The notes below the pieces were generated by a model. That model did not search any database and was not told the DNA's origin. It saw only the letters and a program-made list of their open reading frames with translations. DNA of 37,975 nt from contig CANHGK010000022.1 in NCBI GenBank assembly GCA_947460235.1, positions 1-37,975 on the forward strand, written 5' to 3'. A program made the position numbers and the translations under genes. The stretch comes from Paenibacillaceae bacterium. GTDB lineage: Bacteria > Bacillota > Bacilli > Paenibacillales > CANHGK01. This document shows positions 8,636 through 16,993 of this stretch, one piece after another. Within the stretch, counting starts at the first letter, position 1. Each line of letters begins with the position of its first letter.

Positions 8636-9838
8636 ATGACAAATTTCGTTTTATACAAAAATGCGAAAGTCATTACACCGACTGACGTGTATGAACAAGG
8701 TTCCGTGCTCATCGCAAACGGACGAATTATTGAAGTGTCTGCGGACGATTTATTTGCACCGGGTGCACAAGTCGTTGATTGTGAAGGTGCGTATTTGATG
8801 CCAGGAATGGTTGATACGCATAGTGATGCCCTTGAAATGGAGATTATGCCGCGTCCGCGTAGCATTTTTCCGATTGAATGGTCATTTCGCGAACTAGAGC
8901 GAAAATTAGTGGCTCAAGGGGTGACGACAATTCATCATGCGCTTTCGATGATGGGTGAACATCGTGATGATAAAATTTTACGTCAAAATCAAAATGTATA
9001 TAAAAACATTCATTCAATAAAAGAGATGGTCAATGAACCTCGTTTGATCCGTCATTATGTGCACTTGCGATTAGAAATCACGAATCTTAGTGCGGCGCCT
9101 CTCGTTGAAGCGTTAATTCATGAAGGGAAATTAGATCAACTTTCATTTATGGATCATACACCAGGCCAAGGACAATATCGGAATATCGAAGCGCAGCGCA
9201 ATTTCTATTTTATGCGCGCGAACATGTCAGAGGCCGAAGTCGATGATTTGATGGAGCACTTAAGAACGTTGCCGAAACTCGATGATAAACGACTTGAGGC
9301 AATCGGTAATTTGGCTTGGGACAAAGGTATTCCTGTGGCTTCACATGATGATGATCGCTTAGAAAAACTGGATTTGATGCAACAGTGGAAAGCGTCAATC
9401 TGTGAATTTCCCGTGGATTTGGATGTTGCAATGGAAGCGAAACGCCGCGGAATGCACACCGTCATGGGCGCTCCGAACGTTCTACTAGGTAAGTCACATA
9501 GTAATAATCTTTCTGCACTTGAAGCGATTACGCATGATGCGGTGGATGTGCTATGTTCGGATTATTATCCACCAGCAATGTTACAGGCAGCATTTTTGGT
9601 TGCAGAACGCGGAATTAAATCTTTACCGGATGCCATTCGGATGGTCACGCTAAATCCAGCGGTTGCGATCGGGTTAGGTCATGAACTTGGATCGATCGAA
9701 GCAGGGAAAACCGCAGATCTCTTGCTTGTTCGTATCGTAGAAGGTCGTCCGCTTGTCGATCAAGCATTTGTACAGGGGAAACTTGCGATGCAAATGAATT
9801 ATCCACTCAATCAATCCAAATTGGTCACTGTGCATTAA
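8636..9838 (+). CDS. phnM: Ribose 1-methylphosphonate 5-triphosphate diphosphatase PhnM
   Basis: Amidohydrolase that removes pyrophosphate from ribose 1-phosphonate 5-triphosphate to give the PhnJ substrate. The 400 residues contain the metal-site motifs VDTHSDALEMEIMPRPR (about 59-75), HLRLEI, SFMDHTPGQGQY, VASHDDD and CSDYYPP, all as in canonical PhnM. Start ATG 8636 is preceded by AAGGAG at 8620-8625. A second, more divergent paralogue lies at 10807, so this copy is the likely canonical enzyme. Confidence 0.94.
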   Translation: MTNFVLYKNAKVITPTDVYEQGSVLIANGRIIEVSADDLFAPGAQVVDCEGAYLMPGMVDTHSDALEMEIMPRPRSIFPIEWSFRELERKLVAQGVTTIHHALSMMGEHRDDKILRQNQNVYKNIHSIKEMVNEPRLIRHYVHLRLEITNLSAAPLVEALIHEGKLDQLSFMDHTPGQGQYRNIEAQRNFYFMRANMSEAEVDDLMEHLRTLPKLDDKRLEAIGNLAWDKGIPVASHDDDRLEKLDLMQQWKASICEFPVDLDVAMEAKRRGMHTVMGAPNVLLGKSHSNNLSALEAITHDAVDVLCSDYYPPAMLQAAFLVAERGIKSLPDAIRMVTLNPAVAIGLGHELGSIEAGKTADLLLVRIVEGRPLVDQAFVQGKLAMQMNYPLNQSKLVTVH

Positions 9839-9853
9839 GGTGGAGGTGCTAGA

Positions 9854-10804
9854 ATGAACAAACATACGATCGGTGTAAATTTACATCCTACAGAGCAACT
9901 TAGAAATTTTAAAACCTTTGAAGAATCGTTAGAGCGTATCTTGGCGAATGGGTTACATGCGGTAGAATTGCCGATTCACGGTTTGGAATTAATTCGTAAC
10001 GGCCAGTTGGACGGCGTTCGCTTGTCAAAATACACAAAAATTATCGAACAATATCCACTGCATATTACAACACATGCGCCATATGATTTGAATGTGTTTC
10101 GTGAACAAGATCCGGATGTTGAAATTGACGTGCTTGAAGCATCAGTTGATATTAGCGGTGCACTCGGCGCTTCTGTGATGACGTATCATGTTGGGCGTTT
10201 TATCAGTGAAGAACAATTTTTGTACCCACACGAATGGGCCGAATGGTCGATTGATGAGCGCGAACATGCGATGGAAATGGAACGGGAATTGTTACAACAA
10301 ATCGGAGATCGCGCAATGGGATTAGGTTTGATGATCGGGATGGAGAATATTCGGCCATTTCCGGATTGTCTCACGTATTGCTACGCAACGGATTTGGATG
10401 ATTTGTATGAACAAGTAAAGATGATCAACCATCCATCCGTAGGGATCACATTAGATGTGGGGCATTTGCATTTGTCGGCGAATTTATTTGATACGAATGC
10501 AATTGCACAAGTTGAGCGGTCTGCGCGTAAAATTATACATGTACATGTTCATGATAATTTTGGAAAACCGTGTTACTCTGTAGAGAAAAATCAGTTTAGT
10601 TTGCTTCCTTTTGGACGTGGAGATTTGCATATGCCAATTGGAATGGGTTCCGTACCAATGAACCCAATCGCAGAACTGATCTTGCCGCATTATGATGGAA
10701 TTTGGTTGCATGAAATTCGCGAACGTTATGCGCAAGAATGGCCAACATTAATCGAACGTACGAATGCGTTTTTGAAATTATCCAATGTGCTTTCGGTGAG
10801 GTAA
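9854..10804 (+). CDS. Xylose isomerase-like TIM-barrel metalloenzyme, function unknown
   Basis: Predicted cytoplasmic 316-residue TIM barrel of the sugar-phosphate isomerase / endonuclease IV-like superfamily. Family-type metal ligands are visible: E164 in GMENIRP, D201 and H204 in TLDVGH, the HVHVHDN strand (229-235) and E287 in LHEIRER. The ATG follows the strong site AAGGTGGAGG. It sits 15 bases after phnM and ends two bases before the second PhnM-like gene, so it is co-transcribed with the C-P lyase genes. The window contains neither PhnP nor PhnN, so this enzyme may handle the ribose 1,2-cyclic phosphate 5-phosphate product or another ribose phosphate. That role is inference; the substrate cannot be read from sequence. 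Confidence 0.82.
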   Translation: MNKHTIGVNLHPTEQLRNFKTFEESLERILANGLHAVELPIHGLELIRNGQLDGVRLSKYTKIIEQYPLHITTHAPYDLNVFREQDPDVEIDVLEASVDISGALGASVMTYHVGRFISEEQFLYPHEWAEWSIDEREHAMEMERELLQQIGDRAMGLGLMIGMENIRPFPDCLTYCYATDLDDLYEQVKMINHPSVGITLDVGHLHLSANLFDTNAIAQVERSARKIIHVHVHDNFGKPCYSVEKNQFSLLPFGRGDLHMPIGMGSVPMNPIAELILPHYDGIWLHEIRERYAQEWPTLIERTNAFLKLSNVLSVR

Positions 10805-10806
10805 CA

Positions 10807-11964
10807 ATGGCGAAAACGTGGTTGTTAAATGGGAATATTGTAACACCGATGGGAATTATTCATGGACATCTTGCGATTGAATCAGGAAAATGTTCAGATA
10901 TCGTGTCAGAAGAGATGTTCGTAGCGTTTCAACTAGGTCCTGAAGATACGCGATATGATGTGAGTGGATGTGATGTGTTTCCTTCACTCGTTGATTTGCA
11001 TCATGATGCTTATGAGAAAGCTTGGAATCCTCGAGTTGGCGTACATGTACCACTTACACTCGCACTTGAAACGGTAGATAAACAGGCTGCAATGAATGGA
11101 TTCGGAACTATTTTTCATGCTGTGACGTGCAGTGGCCAAACCCCGGTACGATCTCTTAGTGCAGTTACTGAATTATTGGACGAGTTATCTAAATGGCGTG
11201 ATTCCGGCAAAGGGTTGGTTAATCATTTTGTGCATTTGCGCTGGGAAATTCCATATGAAGAAGCGACTCCGATGGTCATGAAATGGCTAACCGAAGGTGG
11301 TATTGATTTATTATCGGTAATGGATCATTCACCAGGCCAAGGGAAAATGTTAAGTAAGGATCGTCATGATTATTATCTTGCCAAACTTGGCGGAGAAACC
11401 ATTTCATCAGTGGCAACAGCGGAGTTCGCACAAAAAACAAGAAGTGAGCAGTCACTTCGTGCAATTCTTCAAGCAGCTCGAATCATGGGAATTCCTGTGG
11501 CAGCACATGATGTTGTAACACCAAGTGAAGTTGAACATTGGAATGCACAAGGAGTAGTAGGTTGTGAATTTCCGTTGCAACTGGATACGGCACGCGTTGC
11601 AAAAGCAAAAGATATGGCTGTGATCGTCGGAGCACCAAATGTGCTTCGCGGAGAATCGCATGAAAAGTGGTTGTCTGCACGCGAGGCAATTTTGGCAGGT
11701 GCTGTGGATGTATTAGTGTCTGATTATTATCCACCGGCTACATTACCAGCGATTTATACATTGGTTGATTTGGGATTGCCTTTGCAAGAAGCCGTTGACC
11801 TCTGTACAACCGGGCCAATGAAAATGATTGAATCGGGAACGTATCGTAGTTCACTTCGATATGGGGAGGCAGCAGACATTGTTGTTGTTCATAAACAAGC
11901 TGGTGATTGGCCTGTCGTCAAACAATTATGGCATAACGGTGATTTGGTGATGAGCCGTTTATGA
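10807..11964 (+). CDS. Divergent second PhnM-like amidohydrolase
   Basis: A 385-residue amidohydrolase clearly related to PhnM: HLRWEI, SVMDHSPGQGK, GAPNVLRGESH and VSDYYPP are conserved. Two key segments differ from the copy at 8636. The first metal motif is LHHDAYEKAWNPR instead of THSDALEMEIMPRPR, and the later HDDD is HDVV. It may therefore use another phosphonoribosyl nucleotide or have altered metal binding. The frame is open from 10738, but ATG 10807 is chosen because it lies just after the preceding stop with GGTGAGG at 10795-10801. The 3' end overlaps the MFS gene (ATGA). Confidence 0.85.
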   Translation: MAKTWLLNGNIVTPMGIIHGHLAIESGKCSDIVSEEMFVAFQLGPEDTRYDVSGCDVFPSLVDLHHDAYEKAWNPRVGVHVPLTLALETVDKQAAMNGFGTIFHAVTCSGQTPVRSLSAVTELLDELSKWRDSGKGLVNHFVHLRWEIPYEEATPMVMKWLTEGGIDLLSVMDHSPGQGKMLSKDRHDYYLAKLGGETISSVATAEFAQKTRSEQSLRAILQAARIMGIPVAAHDVVTPSEVEHWNAQGVVGCEFPLQLDTARVAKAKDMAVIVGAPNVLRGESHEKWLSAREAILAGAVDVLVSDYYPPATLPAIYTLVDLGLPLQEAVDLCTTGPMKMIESGTYRSSLRYGEAADIVVVHKQAGDWPVVKQLWHNGDLVMSRL

Positions 11965-13187
11965 GACGCGCGCTTGATTTGATTACGGCATGCATTCTCG
12001 TCGATTCGATGATGTATATTATTTTGCCGATCATCTATAAAAGTGTGGGCATTTCGTACATTTGGCAAGTCGGTTTGTTGTTAGCAACAAATCGGCTTTT
12101 TCGTTTACCAGCAAGTAGCTTATTTACGTGGTTTGTTACTCGATATGGCGTGTACCGTTCATTGCAGGTTGCTGCGGGTCTGGCTGTACTTACTTCGATT
12201 GGTTATGCGTTCGCGCATGGGTTCTGGATGTGGTTTTTGTTACGGATGATTTGGGGCTGTGCATGGGGATTATTTCGATTGGCAGGATATATCGGTTTAC
12301 TCCAGGATCCGATTTCCGATGGGAACGCCGAATCAGCAGGACTGATGCAACGTTCCATGCAACTTGGTAGTTTGTTTGGCATGTTCTTAGGTGGATGGCT
12401 TGCTGAACGACTTGGTATTTCGTGGACGGTCATTCTATTCGCGATGAGCATGTCGCTCGTTTGGATGCGCTTTGAATGGAGTCGTGTAATCGCACCACCT
12501 AAGGAAGCCTTTGAAAAACCACAAGTAAATACGCAATCAGTAACTACAACGTGGTGGAAGCATCCATCCATGAAATTGTGGCTACAGGCCGGAATTGTTT
12601 ATTTTTTTTCCTACGCACTGCATGTGTTAACGAGTACCTATTTGGGAGCGTTATTTGTACGTCATGCATCACACGACGCGCTCCAAGTATGGATGATGAC
12701 AATTGGCGGCGCGGCTGCATGGGGTGGCTGGTTACACGGGGTTCGATATCTTTTTCAAGCGTATACGAATGTGAAAATTGGGAAATTGATTGATCGATTT
12801 TCACAAACGGATCGATCGTGGACTTTCTCGTTACTCATTACGAGTGTTGTGATGGTTGCGATCACAGTTATAATGGATGTTAATATGTTTATGGGATTAT
12901 TGATTTGGCTCCTAGGTCTTTGGTTGTCTTCCATTCTTGGGATCTGGATCGATTCTTTTGCAATGACAAATGCAAAACTGGCGAACCATCGTGAAAAGGA
13001 AATGAGTTCGTTTAGTTTAGCTACGGATTTGGGTGCTTCGTTAGCGCCGCTGATCAGTTTCATTTTGCTTGATTCGTTTGGGTGGACATGGTTGATGATT
13101 GGTTTCGCTGGATTGCCATTACTTTGTATCTTGATTGAACGTGGGTTAACAGATCGATCCCGCATGTTCGAACAAAGATCGAGCTAG
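11961..13187 (+). CDS. Major facilitator superfamily transporter
   Basis: Integral-membrane transporter of 408 residues with about eleven or twelve hydrophobic segments spread along its length. A first-half loop ends in WGCAWGLFRLAGYIGLL, and LFGMFLGGWLAERLG in a later loop is MFS-like. The start overlaps the previous TGA (ATGA), so it is translationally coupled to the C-P lyase gene set. Substrate is unknown. From context, it may import an organophosphorus compound or export a pathway product. This kind of secondary transporter is not part of the enterobacterial phn operon. Confidence 0.85.
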   Translation: MRRALDLITACILVDSMMYIILPIIYKSVGISYIWQVGLLLATNRLFRLPASSLFTWFVTRYGVYRSLQVAAGLAVLTSIGYAFAHGFWMWFLLRMIWGCAWGLFRLAGYIGLLQDPISDGNAESAGLMQRSMQLGSLFGMFLGGWLAERLGISWTVILFAMSMSLVWMRFEWSRVIAPPKEAFEKPQVNTQSVTTTWWKHPSMKLWLQAGIVYFFSYALHVLTSTYLGALFVRHASHDALQVWMMTIGGAAAWGGWLHGVRYLFQAYTNVKIGKLIDRFSQTDRSWTFSLLITSVVMVAITVIMDVNMFMGLLIWLLGLWLSSILGIWIDSFAMTNAKLANHREKEMSSFSLATDLGASLAPLISFILLDSFGWTWLMIGFAGLPLLCILIERGLTDRSRMFEQRSS

Positions 13188-13202
13188 GAGCGTTTAACAT
13201 CG

Positions 13203-13412
13203 ATGAAACAGATTACCGGAATTCAAGAGATGACGATCCAAGATTATGAAGCATGCATCGCACTTTGGAAGCGCACGCCGGGTATTGGATTAAGCGGAGC
13301 AGACGCAAAGGATGCCATAGAACAATTTTTAATGCGAAATCATGGGTTGTCATTTCTTTATTTGGTTAAAAGTAAGCTTGTTGGAACGATTTATTTGTGT
13401 ATTCGAAGTTGA
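13203..13412 (+). pseudogene. Truncated GNAT-family acetyltransferase
   Basis: The 69 codons read like the N-terminal third of a GNAT N-acetyltransferase: MTIQDYEACIALWKRTPGIGLS, then a helix ending NHGLSFLYLV and the strand KLVGTIYL. In intact relatives this strand is followed by the acetyl-CoA binding R/Q-x-x-G-x-G/A motif. Here the frame stops a few codons later, and the 238 bases that follow contain only short disjoint open stretches, so the acetyl-CoA site is missing. Its place in the operon would fit a former PhnO-like aminophosphonate acetyltransferase, but the sequence looks like a generic GNAT. A functional mini-protein is unlikely. Confidence 0.6.
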
Positions 13413-13650
13413 TCTAAGGTTGGTAAATAGCCGATATGGGAAAAATACAATAAGGTGCAATGATGAATTGAAGCGCGAGTGATTGACATTGAATTGGAGA
13501 GAATACTAATGGGCATTGCATAAAGGTGACGATCAAATTGTATATAAAACTGTGCCGAGCGATCTCAATAGTTTATTGAACTCGCGAAACAATTTCCTTA
13601 GTGATTTATTATTTTAACATCAAGTCACATACAAATTCCGAGGGATACAT

Positions 13651-14238
13651 ATGACCGCTAAAACCGAAAAACAAAAAATGCTTGCCGGTGAACTTTATAT
13701 GGCATGGGACCCAATTTTGTTTGAAGAACGCAAACAGGCGAGAAAATGGTTGCGCGAATACAACGCTACCGATGATGATGCTTCGGAGCTTCGTACTGAG
13801 ATGATTCGAGCTTTTTTTGGATCATGCGGTGATCACCCTTTTATCGAGCCGACGTTTCGGTGTGATTATGGGTATAACATTCATGTGGGAAACCATTTTT
13901 ACGCGAATTTTGATTGTGTGATTTTGGATGTATGTGAAGTACGCATCGGTGATCATTGTTTGATGGCACCTGGCGTACATTTATATACGGCGAAACACCC
14001 GCTTGATGCAAAAACGCGAAGTAGCGGGGTAGAGGACGGTGCGCCAATCACAATTGGGCATCACTGTTGGATTGGTGGTGGGGCAATTATATTGCCTGGC
14101 GTAACAATAGGCGATCACGTGGTGATCGGGGCGGGCAGTGTGGTCACAAAAGATATACCGTCGAATGTTGTGGCCGTAGGCAATCCGTGCAAGGTGATTC
14201 GGGAACTTAGCAAAGGAGATGGTACAAATGAACAATAA
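13651..14238 (+). CDS. Maltose/galactoside-type sugar O-acetyltransferase
   Basis: A 195-residue left-handed beta-helix acetyltransferase of the Maa/LacA/NodL group. It begins with the family's N-terminal helix motif KQKMLAGELYMAWDPILFEER. Next comes FRCDYGYNIHVGNHFYANF, the catalytic-histidine turn LYTAKHPLDAKTRSSG and hexapeptide repeats ending GNPCKVIREL. It would transfer acetyl from acetyl-CoA to a sugar hydroxyl. The upstream site is a modest CGAGGG about ten bases before ATG 13651. It is separated from the operon by the decayed GNAT region and may not be functionally tied to phosphonate use. Confidence 0.9.
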   Translation: MTAKTEKQKMLAGELYMAWDPILFEERKQARKWLREYNATDDDASELRTEMIRAFFGSCGDHPFIEPTFRCDYGYNIHVGNHFYANFDCVILDVCEVRIGDHCLMAPGVHLYTAKHPLDAKTRSSGVEDGAPITIGHHCWIGGGAIILPGVTIGDHVVIGAGSVVTKDIPSNVVAVGNPCKVIRELSKGDGTNEQ

Positions 14239-14401
14239 GTCAGAGCCATTTCGGATCGTTTTCGATAACTATAAAGATGTTGAGAAATTTCGCGAAGATG
14301 TAGAACTAGCGATCTTTATCAATGACTTTCAAGAGGTAGAACAAGAGGAACTTCAGAACCAACTACCACGTGCATATCGTTTTAAGGTCAACGAAAAGTG
14401 A
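14228..14401 (+). CDS. Small acidic hypothetical protein
   Basis: A 57-residue charged protein I do not recognise. The start at ATG 14228 is preferred over an in-frame ATG at 14219 because AAAGGAG at 14211-14217 is well spaced only for the later one. It overlaps the end of the acetyltransferase by 11 bases, which suggests translational coupling. The sequence is rich in Glu, Asp and Phe, with a predicted strand-helix-strand look (PFRIVFDNYKDVEKF and PRAYRFKV), and has no cysteine or membrane segment. A terminator follows directly, so it is the last gene of the rightward unit. Confidence 0.6.
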   Translation: MNNKSEPFRIVFDNYKDVEKFREDVELAIFINDFQEVEQEELQNQLPRAYRFKVNEK

Positions 14402-14420
14402 TATTGATTCAATAATACTA

Positions 14421-14458
14421 AAAAGCCGCAATCAACAGTTGTTGATTGTGGCTTTTTT
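14421..14458. terminator. Bidirectional Rho-independent terminator
   Basis: The arm at 14421-14436 pairs with 14441-14456 over 16 positions with one wobble, around a 4-base loop. A run of six T follows on the + strand and a run of five T on the - strand. It lies between the converging ends of the rightward phn unit and the leftward glycosylation operon, so it can serve both. Confidence 0.88.
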
Positions 14459-14462
14459 ATCG

Positions 14463-15635
14463 TTAATTCAATTCGTTCGTGACATGAAATACATAATCGG
14501 CTTTCGTAATTGAGTTGTTTTTGATATTCGCGAGCGGAAGCATCCAGTCAGTCACGATCTGTCTTGGATCGTTGGTGTAGACATCGACTTTCTCATCTTG
14601 TTCGATCTCATAATAATATGGGTTAGCTGGATCAATGCTTGAATCTTTGACGATGGCAAGATGTAATATCGCAGCGCCAGGTAAAAATCCATATTCACCG
14701 ATTACGTTCGAGAAACCTTTCAGTGCATCGTCTTCACTAAATTTCGTATTGACCGCCAGTGTATTATTCGCAGAAGTGCACTGCGCGGCGGTTACCGCTT
14801 TGCAAAATGCAGGTGCTTCACTCCCAAAGAAATTGGCAACTTCGTCCACGAGCTTAAAGTGATCACCTTGTTTGTAGGTTCCGTCAAAAACGACACTGAG
14901 TCCTGCAAATTGATCTGTATTTTTCGTACTAACCTCAACACTGTCTTTTGTAAAGGTAAATAATACTTCATAATCTTCAGAAGGATATCCGCTAAAATCA
15001 CATGTTTTCTTTTTACAGGATCGTTCAACGGCATGGTTACTGTCAATCCAGGTTGCGAAACCACTTAACGCTCCGCTATGAGCGGTATGAAAAGCTAGAA
15101 TATCATATTGAAATCCAATATTGTTTGCGAGATGAAACGTAAGGTTTTGACTGCCAAATTGATTCGCAATGACCGAAGTCCACGGTTTTGCAAAATAATC
15201 GACGGATCTGCCTTTGATCAACGTTTTCCTTTTTAAAAGGATCGGTAATTTCTTTTTACCGTTTACCGATACCCACGTTCCCTTGATTTGTTCGCTTCCT
15301 TTGGTAACGAACCATTTACCAGTCACTGGCTGATCTGCAGCAGAAAAATCTTGTGCCATTGCACTTGAAAAGTCTTTTTCAACCCATGTAGAACCTGATT
15401 GGCGTTCGATTCCAAGTCTTAATTTTGGGTGCGCATTGTATCGATACTCACCAATCGTAGAATTACACCGAATGTTTGGTTTCGGAACACACGCGGTATA
15501 CCAGAACGTTACCGGATATTTACCAATGGTTCCTTCGAACAGTTGAGCGTTCGATGCAGCACTTGCAGAATGCACAACAAGTAACGTCAAAAAGATGAAG
15601 AAAGTTAAAATTAATGTTTTTCTAAAATAGAGCAT
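14463..15635 (-). CDS. Secreted six-cysteine protein of unknown function
   Basis: A 390-residue protein with a clear Sec signal peptide: a short basic start, a hydrophobic core and a cleavage-like VHSASA/ASN near residue 27. The mature part is predicted to be beta-rich. It has six cysteines in three close pairs (TACVPKPNIRC, RSCKKKTC and AFCKAVTAAQC), suggesting extracellular disulfides, which is uncommon for Firmicutes secreted proteins. No family is recognised. It starts 24 bases after bioA behind GAGGAAA and is the last gene of the leftward operon with the glycosyltransferases. It could be an acceptor of the glycosylation system, but only gene order supports that. Confidence 0.75.
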   Translation of the reverse strand: MLYFRKTLILTFFIFLTLLVVHSASAASNAQLFEGTIGKYPVTFWYTACVPKPNIRCNSTIGEYRYNAHPKLRLGIERQSGSTWVEKDFSSAMAQDFSAADQPVTGKWFVTKGSEQIKGTWVSVNGKKKLPILLKRKTLIKGRSVDYFAKPWTSVIANQFGSQNLTFHLANNIGFQYDILAFHTAHSGALSGFATWIDSNHAVERSCKKKTCDFSGYPSEDYEVLFTFTKDSVEVSTKNTDQFAGLSVVFDGTYKQGDHFKLVDEVANFFGSEAPAFCKAVTAAQCTSANNTLAVNTKFSEDDALKGFSNVIGEYGFLPGAAILHLAIVKDSSIDPANPYYYEIEQDEKVDVYTNDPRQIVTDWMLPLANIKNNSITKADYVFHVTNELN

Positions 15636-15659
15636 TGGGTTTCCTCACATTCTGTGTTC

Positions 15660-16976
15660 CTAATGTAGTGAATCTAAAATACGTAACGTTCTTGTGATGA
15701 TCTCGTCAATATCAGCTGTAGTCACACAATATGGTAACCAATAATAAATTGTGTCACCTAATGGACGTAAAATTAATCCTTCTTCGAGTCCTCGTAGATA
15801 AACTTCAAATCCGATGCGATCATCTGACGTGTAGGGAATATCCGAAGCGGCATCTTTACGTAAATCAAAAGCAGCGATCATTCCAATATGTCTAATATTC
15901 GATACATGATTTGAACTCGTCCAGCGTGTACGTACGGCATGACCGAGATATTCACTTAAGTGTTCGATTCGAGCTAATACGTTATCTTCTCGAAACAACC
16001 GAAGGTTCTCTGCGGCAACGGCGGTGGCCAGTGGGTGGCCGGTATAGCTGTGACCATGGAAAAATGTTTTCATCGTTGTATGATCGTCATAGAATGCATC
16101 ATAGATTACTTGAGTCGCCATCGTTACGGAGAGCGGCATCATCCCACCAGTAAGTGCTTTTGAGAAACAAACCAAATCTGGAGCAATACCCGCATGGTCG
16201 CAACCAAACATTCTACCAGTACGACCAAATCCAACCGCGACTTCATCTGCGATCAAGTGAATGCCAAATTGATCACAAAGTGCCCGCGCGCCCCGCAAAT
16301 AGGCCGGGTGATACATATTCATACCGCCGGCGGCTTGCACAATCGGTTCGATGATAAGACCACAAATGCGATTAGATTCAGCAGTTAAAAATATCTCCAA
16401 TTCGCGTAATGCACTTCGCGCAGCATCTAACGAATTTCCGGTGGGTGCGGGCACTTGAATTGCATCAAACAATAAGGGTTTGAAAATTGCGTGAAAGAGT
16501 TCGATTCCGCCGATACTTACCGCACCGAGTGTATCGCCATGATAACTTCCGCTTAAATACATAAACGTATTCTTTTGTTTTTGCCCGATATGATGCCAAT
16601 ATTGAAACGACATTTTGAGCGCAACTTCAACCGCCGTCGAACCGTTGTCTGAAAAAAATACCTTAGCCAAACCTTCTGGCGCGATTTTAACCAACTCATC
16701 TGCAAGTTCAATGGCTGAGGGATGGGTCATCCCACTAAATATGACATGGTCGAGTTTTTCGGATTGATCTCGAAGCGCTTTGACGAGCCTTGGATGATTA
16801 TGTCCGTGAGTACATGTCCACCATGATGAAACCGTATCATAGTATTTGTTTCCGTCTACATCTTCCAAAAAAAGACCATCTCCGCGTACGATAAGGAGAT
16901 GGTCTCGCTGTGCATAATCTTTCATCTGCGTGAACGGATGCCAGATCAAATCTCGATCCTTTTGAATGTAATTCAT
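15660..16976 (-). CDS. bioA: Adenosylmethionine-8-amino-7-oxononanoate aminotransferase BioA
   Basis: PLP-dependent class III aminotransferase that converts 7-keto-8-aminopelargonate to 7,8-diaminopelargonate in biotin synthesis. The 438 residues start with IWHPFTQMKDY and carry the BioA substrate motif SSWWTCTHGHNHP. Further motifs are GSYHGDTLGAVSIGG, ADEVAVGFGRTG and the PLP lysine K273 in CFSKALTGG, then IYYWLPYCVT near the end. ATG 16976 follows GGAGGA. It lies 17 bases after a GtrA-like gene inside a glycosylation operon, with no other biotin gene nearby, which is an unusual setting. Confidence 0.93.
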   Translation of the reverse strand: MNYIQKDRDLIWHPFTQMKDYAQRDHLLIVRGDGLFLEDVDGNKYYDTVSSWWTCTHGHNHPRLVKALRDQSEKLDHVIFSGMTHPSAIELADELVKIAPEGLAKVFFSDNGSTAVEVALKMSFQYWHHIGQKQKNTFMYLSGSYHGDTLGAVSIGGIELFHAIFKPLLFDAIQVPAPTGNSLDAARSALRELEIFLTAESNRICGLIIEPIVQAAGGMNMYHPAYLRGARALCDQFGIHLIADEVAVGFGRTGRMFGCDHAGIAPDLVCFSKALTGGMMPLSVTMATQVIYDAFYDDHTTMKTFFHGHSYTGHPLATAVAAENLRLFREDNVLARIEHLSEYLGHAVRTRWTSSNHVSNIRHIGMIAAFDLRKDAASDIPYTSDDRIGFEVYLRGLEEGLILRPLGDTIYYWLPYCVTTADIDEIITRTLRILDSLH

Positions 16977-16993
16977 GTGTATCCTCCGCGTAA

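Noticed and set aside
12203-13165. Three - strand or alternate frames of 80-136 codons inside the MFS gene
   Set aside because: The MFS frame has continuous hydrophobic segments and coupling to its neighbour; the others lack start signals.
13413-13650. Possible remainder of the GNAT enzyme or a small gene in the gap
   Set aside because: Only short open stretches (for example WALHKGDDQIVYKTV from 13510) appear, each bounded by stops and without a start or a convincing match.
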